Shown here: positions 57,343-64,000 of the stretch, in pieces
How the letters are laid out: each line of letters starts with the position of its first letter
How positions within the stretch are numbered: the first letter of the stretch is position 1
Origin: Paragonimus westermani
Lineage: Eukaryota; Platyhelminthes; Trematoda; Plagiorchiida; Troglotrematidae
Reading direction: 5' to 3'
Assembly (NCBI GenBank): GCA_008508345.1
Contig: QNGE01001307.1
Location: 112,365-176,364, forward strand
Length of the DNA: 64,000 bases
Program-made: the position numbers and the translations under genes
The notes under the pieces: generated by a model
Database searches by the model: none
The model's input: the letters and a program-made list of their open reading frames with translations, nothing else
What the model was told of the DNA's origin: nothing

Positions 57343-57400
57343 ACGTCAGCTGGAAGGTTTATGAGAACACGAAGCTGCGATCAATCCAGAGTGTTGTTTA
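57343..57400 (+). mobile_element. SINE-like repeat, 3' core fragment
   Basis: Only the end of the core is present: CGTCAGCTGGAAGGTTTATG, then GAAGCTGCGATCAATCC. It is truncated on the left. Confidence 0.4.
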
Positions 57401-57635
57401 TTCTAATATTATTCCGAATCTTATTTTCTTAATCGAAAGTAAAGTGTAAATTAAAACATTTTAAGATTTTTAGATTTAACTTGAGCAAAAGTCATAGTCG
57501 CGCAGTCAATGAACAGAATTTTTTGCTACGAGAACAGTGTTTTTTCAAAGCGATTGACCAACATCACTCACAAACGGATGTGGCTCAGCGTTTGCATATA
57601 ATAGTTCTGTCTCGCCAAATGTGAGAAGATTGGGG

Positions 57636-57800
57636 TAGTGGCTAATGCGTTGCCGTAGCTACGATTTCGGTTGTAACAAAGGTGTGCACTTCTGAAGAGC
57701 TCCGATAAGAACGAGGCTCGAGTATATTACTTTTCAATGGGGGGGGGCTGGAAAATATGTGAAGCAAGCGAAGGCCTTAACCAAACGTGAGCGATGTTCA
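57636..57800 (+). mobile_element. SINE-like repeat copy
   Basis: A head with GGGTAGTGGCTAATGCG (A-box-like) is followed by GAGCTCCGATAAGAACGAGG, CTCGAGTATATTACTTTTC and a diverged core that includes a G9 run and ends GTGAGCGATGTTCAG. The order matches the 46.2 kb copy. Confidence 0.5.
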
Positions 57801-60245
57801 GTGTAAAGGTCTGTTATTGCCGTAAAGTTTGGCGAACTTAATGAGTAATAACTAATTCGATCGTATTTTTTGCATAGGAGTTTCTAGTCCTTAAGAATAC
57901 CTAAATTACTCAAAATACTTGGGGATTTTTAAAACCTATTGCCACCATTCCTCTCAGTTGCTAGTACTTTTGACAACTTATGTCACCCATGCTGGTATGG
58001 AGACTACCATCTGATGTATCTAGACTAGGTCATCGACTTTATTCAATCCACTTGATCAAAGTTTTATGAAGTGCCGCCTTTCAAACTGACAGCTCTTCCT
58101 TAATACCTAAAATTCGAGACAGATTGGCAATAAATACTTCTTCAGTTTCCGGTGCTTCTAATAAGAAAGAGATATTACATTGGTGGCAAACCGACAGCGA
58201 AACGGTTCTCAAGCCAAGCCTACTGTTTTGTAGAGTAAAGGTGTATTATTCACTTTCGCGTTCGTTTTGAGGCACACAGCAGATGTTTAAACGAGTTTCC
58301 AACTGTAGATGGTTCTTTGACGGTGGGCCACTTAACAGATTACTAATCGGCAGTGACTCAGAGTCTATGCTTTGGTAGAAATCTGTTTATTCAAAATCTG
58401 CTGCCATCTGCTGTAAAACATATACTACTTGAAAACTCTGACATCATAAGTGTTTACTGTCATATTTTCCTTTCAATTGTGATCGGTTCATACGTGTACT
58501 CTATCAACTGCCAAATTCAAGTGGATCGTCCTTCATCGTCAGATATTTCGGGTTAATTTTTGGTGATCGTGCGCTAGTCTAAAAGACAACCATCTTCCCG
58601 GGAAGTCGCGCGGTTAGGTTTGAATAACCTTCACTATCGAATACTTCTGGAAGGTTGAGCACAAAAGTGTTATAGTGTTGCTAACTTGGTCTGAAAATCA
58701 TATGGTTTTTCACTGCAATCTCTAGTGGAAGCAGTCTCGATAAAACTATATGCAAAATATAGTTACATAAAAACCATTGGTGTTCTCCAAGCCAGAAGCA
58801 GAACTAACTTTTCTCAACCTAGATACTTTCTCTTTAGTTTTTTATTGATTACTTGGGTTACGTGGATGTTTTTCATCGAAGCCTGTGCATAACAACATGA
58901 AAATATGGCAAAATACTTGCAGTTGAGTTGTCGGAAGACTACGTGGCCTTCGAATAAAATTTGATCTATTTTTACCGGAAGATTTGTGGGACAGAAAAAT
59001 TATTAGATTTTCCATCTTTCCCTTCGATTTCGGGTAAAATACTCATATGTATTTTAACGGTTGGCTGGTGGTTAAAACGTAACTCAGTACCCAATCACAA
59101 CCGGTCGTTTTACAAATGCATTGACTTTATATAAGCAAATATGGATGCAGACTATACCCGTACATCACGCATCGCTAATTCGGAAATAATGTTCAACTCT
59201 AGCCGCCATTTTTTTTTCACTTACTTTAACAAAGGTTAGTCCCTGTATTGTTTAATGACAAGTACCTTAGCAAGTTTGTCAGTTTTGGAACTACCTTAGT
59301 TACAAAAAATCTGCGCTCTTGCTGATCTCGGGTTAGCGGCGGAAACGGTATGTACAAACTGGTTGAAACCATGCCAGAAATCCAGAAATTTTACATTCTG
59401 AGTTAGTTACCCATCCATCCAGCTGTATCGTATGGAATTCACCAAGTGATTCAGCGGGTCGAATCCCATGACAGTATTCACAATCAAGACCACTGTCGAA
59501 CACTGCAATTATATTACCAATGAATGGTTTGATAAATTTATTTTCACGAACGTGTTGTTAACATCACTGGTCCGGGTCCAGTCAAAACCTCGTTTGTTCA
59601 TATGCTGATATCCTACAGACCACTGAGCCTTGTTGATTACCTTGGAAAACAAGCAGCATGCAGCAAATGAATTTGAATAAAAAGCACATGCACAAACTCA
59701 AATACGTCGTACATAACGTTTTAAAAATACTTTGGAATGCTTTATGCACCAACTTAAACAAATTTCCTTTTTAATACCGAACACGACTTTAAGTATTCGC
59801 TAGTAATACAGGTGTACAAGAGAAGTAGCATGTGCATGAAGTAGCAGTCACGTGAGGAATTTCGAACTAGCAAACTAAACTGCACGTCCATAATTGCTTG
59901 GTTTTTGTAAAGGTAAGTGGACACTTTGAATAGTCTGTTGCAGAAGTTTGAGTTGAATTATTGAACAAGATGACCAATTAAAAGTCGGACATCCCAGGCA
60001 TCGAATTAAAAGCGCGACGCGTTTTCACGTATGCTTTCAGAGACCATCAAATCTGTTGCTCTGATTCACCAGGCTTATTTTTCCGACAAACGTATAGAAT
60101 TAAAACTGCTCTTCTGCTTAATCTTGAAAGTTTTAATTACAACTGTGTGTGTTCTACTGAAAACTCAGAAACAGCTTCAACAACACATTGTTATATTGTA
60201 TTACTATCGCATCATTAGCACCTTGCCGTATATTTTTTCGCTCCT

Positions 60246-60287
60246 ACATACACATGCATGCATGTATTTATATGTGTATGTATATAG
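60246..60287. repeat. Alternating purine-pyrimidine (TA/TG/CA) tract
   Basis: About 40 bp of imperfect ACATACACATGCATGCATGT and TATATGTGTATGTATATA. It is largely palindromic in its centre. Confidence 0.75.
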
Positions 60288-61383
60288 GGATGTACGATCT
60301 GTTGGTTAACTAATCAGGTTGCCTAGTGTACGATGCATGAGTCACGTACTTTGATTATGACTCACCCTCTGCCATACCGGATATCGTATACGAGGTAAAA
60401 CCTTGTGGTGGTCAAACAACGAGGTGGTCACAACAGTATGAATGCCTTGAATGGATAGGTGTTGGAATCTGCATGCTGACAAAATGTGTTGCTTAGAGAC
60501 TATCTGAAACGAATACTTGCCAAAATCACTCACATGTTTGCATACGCCACGCTTCAAATCTTCCTGTTTAGACTTATTTTCCCAATGTCTATTCCGTTAT
60601 ATTCAATTTCCGTTAGATAATTTCACTCTACTGTCCTAGTGAATTATGGTCCATGCGATAGCACTTTCTATCCAGACACATGACCACCATGAGTGAATAA
60701 ATAAAATTGATGGGCGTTTCCAAACTATTCGGAACAAACTGTCATGGGGACGCAAAGTCCACCATATTCGAAAGCACTGACTAAAAGCCTATATGAATGC
60801 AACAAATGCGATAATTTGTGTTTCGTTCATCTTACATGAACTCAATTCGCCAGTCAAACGTACCTAGTTCTTCAAAGAAATACGCAAAATATAGCACCTC
60901 TCAGTCTAAGCCAACATAATGATCATGAAGAGTACAAAAAACGACAAAACTTCATGGGTTTAAAAAGTGTGCATGTTAGCTTCTACCGTCCCACCATTCT
61001 TTCCACTTCAACACTTCTGTTAGGCGATAATCATTTTACCACACCCAGTGTACTAAATCACGTTTTTTTGCAGACCACTGTCTTCAAAAAAATATACCCT
61101 CAAAAATAAAGCAACATCGTCTCAAGATACGGAATAACTTTCTGTTACTTGGAATATTTTCTAGTAATAATTTTTGAGATGATTGTGTCATTCTCGGCTT
61201 ACATCAGAATGGTGTTCAATGGTTTAAATCTTCGTGTTAATCCCAAAGTAGGTGATACTACCCATTAATCTTCGTCACCGATGGTCGCTACGACATAGTC
61301 GTGTTGTAGGCTCTCTCACGCTCCCACCCATAGAGTCTTAAATGTTACTTTCGAAGTTGGTTTCGTTTTTTGGCAATCAAATA

Positions 61384-61434
61384 TAATCGCAGAGTTCGCA
61401 TTCAGATAGACTTTGCAGCCAGCCTCTTTCGAAA
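61384..61434 (-). mobile_element. SINE-like core, inverted, ending at an N
   Basis: Read on the minus strand: TTTCGAAAGAGGCTGGCTGC, AAAGTCTATCTGAATGCG, then CTCTGCGAT, the family core. The copy stops at the single undetermined base 61435, beyond which the family's tail appears in the opposite orientation. Confidence 0.5.
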
Positions 61435-61435
61435 N

Positions 61436-61485
61436 AGTGATGGTCAAATTGAAAATAAACCAAATCCCCGACTACACATCAGAAA
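61436..61485 (+). mobile_element. SINE-like 3' tail
   Basis: AGTGATGGTCAAATTGAAA, then ATAAACCAAATCCCCGACTA and CACATC match the tail of the copy at 53690-53740. It is in plus orientation, opposite to the core on the other side of the N. Confidence 0.45.
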
Positions 61486-64000
61486 TTAAATATAACTTAC
61501 TTTCAGAATATACTTTCCGATTTTGACTTCTCCGCAGTGCTGTTATAGGACTATGGATTTGGGGAGATAGTTAGACTGAATGGATGAACTAGGGTCGTGA
61601 GAAGCCTCACATCTTGACGGCGTGTTAGGTCCAACTGGGAATAGTTAAGGAAGTTGAACAGTTTCGTAATGCAACTGCCAGACACTGATAGATAGACTAA
61701 TGATACATAAAACTTGGCTTCAGTCCTCTGAACTAAACGAGTACGTGTTGTTATTATGACATTAACACTGACCTTCAGCTGAGATCGAAAAATGAAAATA
61801 TTAGGCGTGTGACGCAAATTCTTACAGTTCACATAAGGTCATTGCGGTTCTCGATCGTCAGAATACACAGGGGTCGATAGAAGAGTTTATCTATTAAACA
61901 TGAGATATTGCTATAACCATTAGAAGAAATGACAAAGTTTGATATGCTCGACCTTGAGCATCCAGCCTTGAAACAAGCATGACGGTGACCATTTGCCATA
62001 TTTAACAAATGACTAACATACGTAACAGTCAAAAAGAATATTTTTGTACAATATGGTTGTATAAGTAGTGTGTGACCGTTGGTCACAGTATGCCGAAAAC
62101 AAAATCGGTTTAATAGTTGCTGACACTCATGAGATACACATACGCCGTGAGCTTCGACCACATATCCTACCACAGGAACGACAGACACTTAAATTTGTCG
62201 GCAATAACTCACCTGTGAGCTAGTCGTGCAACGTAGCTCAGACTTAATGGAGTCCATAGACTAGTGCTGGTGTTAAGAGCACTAACAGAAACTATTCAGA
62301 AACTCAGCTTGCTTCATGCTGCTAGATGTCACCATGGTTTTTGGACTTTATTGGGTCTGAGATAAATGGCACAGCTAACTTGCAATTGAGTTGGTATCCA
62401 CAACTCAAAACGAATCTAACGGTTTGACTGTAAGCTGCACCAGCACACTTATAGAACGCGGCATGTTGTTGAAACCACTCTAGCCAATCCGTACACACGA
62501 CTGGAAAATCTAGTGAGCGGTTCATTCACGCACAAGTTTTTGCATGTGGTCTGATCATATTCGTCGCGATGCACTAAGCCGCATACAAAAAACAAAGTAT
62601 GGCAGGGACGGTCAAATGAGTGTGGTGGCAACTGGGAGGTAGCATGCCGGAGGCTCGATTAGGTGTCGACTGTGACGAAGGACGACACGGTTTAGGTGGC
62701 GGGACTTCGTCAAACCAGGCTCATCCGTCGAGTGTGATAATTAGAACTGCCTCAGTTTTGCACCCCTAGCTAGTCGCTGCTGCTGGTGAGCGCCGCCCAG
62801 CTCCCAATGTCGTATTTTGCCTAATCCTTGTGTTATACATATTAAAAGTACTCATCACCACACTTTATCTCAACCAATATGAAGCATCGGCGACTGTGTG
62901 TCACACCGAAAACAAAACCAAGTAAAACGAACAGAAGGTGCTTAAAGTCATCCAGGGTTGACTAGTCGACAGGTCAGATCTTATTGTTACCGTCTGTGCA
63001 CTCTCAAAGGACTGGAGCCAATAAATTGGCGTTCGCTTTAGATGTAGACATGAATGGGATTTACGTTTTCGTAATACCTTGGAGTGCTAATGCTACATTC
63101 AATACTGGTGGGGACGAAAGTATTGAAGGAAATTATAAACAGGTTGAGTATGGTGAATTGAAGCCTAGGCTTCGCTCAGTGTCCATGAAGGAAGACGTTA
63201 CCGTACACCGGACAGTAATCTATCTACTTCATGCTTAAGTGTGCACTTTTATTCTTCAGATAGAAACTTTCAGGTGTAGCTGAGAGACTGTTTTGGATGT
63301 GAATTAAATAGTGATCATACATCTGTGAGAGGCATACACAATTATGTAAGTACTCTGAATGAACTTGTGCAACTGAAGAACAATTCAAACAGGACGGTTT
63401 GCTGTAATGTAAATCACAATGAGTGGCTGTGTTCTTCGCTCCCCAGCATTGGTGTAAGGTCTTGTGTAATGTACACTAAATCTATGTTTTTCTACTCCTT
63501 CGTTGCTTGTACTTTATACGACATTTGGGTTATTATGGAATATTGATTGAGCTTGATCTGAACAAGTCTGAATTCCGTTTAAAGGGCTTATCGAAGAGTG
63601 AGTTGGAGTCAGCCTAACTGGTCATTCCTGTCTGATGACTGACAGACACACTGTCGAAACTATATAGTCATATGGACTGTAAGAGTACTGACGAATTTCT
63701 TTAAAGTACGATTTTCATTTATTTGTTCCTGAAATACAACCACCACTCTCTGTCCATCAGATTATCTCAGTTGATCCTTTTTTAAAATATACATGTATGG
63801 ATATATCTAAATGTATTCGAACTGGCAGTTACGAAACTATATGCAAAGTTTGCTTAGCTATCGTGCTTTAGTCAACGCACGCAACATACTTTTAGATAGT
63901 AGCAAAACGACTCCTTTCAAGAATGTGTTGTGACTGACAGTGCTCGGTAAGTGATTGTGGACTAAGTATGTGAACATACTGTCGGCACTCTATTCCCATA

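Larger units (their letters stand above)
56142..64000 (-). other. Upstream intron sequence of the channel gene; no exon found
   Basis: No S1-S3 or PAS-domain exon is recognisable on the minus strand between exon a and the window edge, so these 7.9 kb are read as intron. They contain SINE-like copies at 57343-57400, 57636-57800 and 61384-61490, a G9 run at 57739-57747, and a single N at 61435. A very short exon could have been missed. Confidence 0.5.

Noticed and set aside
60342..62525. Minus-strand open frames considered as missing S1-S3 or PAS exons of the channel
   Set aside because: None contains the expected motifs such as the ILNFRTTYV or ALPFDLL type of S2-S4 sequence, or a PAS fold pattern.

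Overview
The window looks like metazoan nuclear DNA, most likely from a flatworm and perhaps a trematode. That placement is an inference from three things: the compact 0.1-0.9 kb exons with 1-5 kb GT-AG introns, the AT-leaning sequence, and the mix of short-LTR Ty3/Gypsy elements and tRNA-derived SINE-like repeats. No species-specific marker was identified. There are no bacterial-style operons, rRNA genes or CRISPR arrays.

The one clear host gene is on the minus strand, running from 56141 down to 36874. It is the 3' part of a KCNH-family voltage-gated potassium channel of the ELK subfamily. Eight exons can be joined with compatible intron phases at every junction, giving 717 residues of the protein. 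They encode S4, S5, the pore with an SVGFGN filter, S6, the C-linker, the cyclic-nucleotide-binding homology domain, a long disordered tail, and a terminal coiled coil followed by a stop. The first exons (PAS domain, S1-S3) are not visible, so 56142-64000 is read as intron and the gene continues past the right edge of the window.

The left half (1-36 kb) is mostly non-coding and repeat-rich. At 3.9-5.7 kb lies a decayed Ty3/Gypsy pol fragment with three in-frame stops and a frame change. At 25039-29179, on the minus strand, lies an almost complete 4.1 kb Ty3/Gypsy retrotransposon. It has 168-bp LTRs differing at about four positions, a primer-binding site, gag, protease, reverse transcriptase, RNase H and integrase, and is broken by one in-frame TAG inside integrase. 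The right flank of this element holds an LTR-end fragment and one copy of a dispersed repeat whose second copy is at 34.4 kb. A tRNA-Thr(AGU)-like sequence with a T6 tract sits at 23.6 kb. Two isolated stretches (11.14-11.44 kb and 21.80-21.95 kb, plus strand) look like exons of unidentified genes.

Several diverged copies of one SINE-like repeat are scattered over both strands, two of them in inverted pairs. Two long inverted repeats stand out: 129-bp arms at 20486-20614 / 21245-21373, and a nearly perfect pair of 267-bp arms at 38932-39198 / 39438-39704. The second lies inside the last intron of the channel gene and could fold into a long hairpin in its pre-mRNA.
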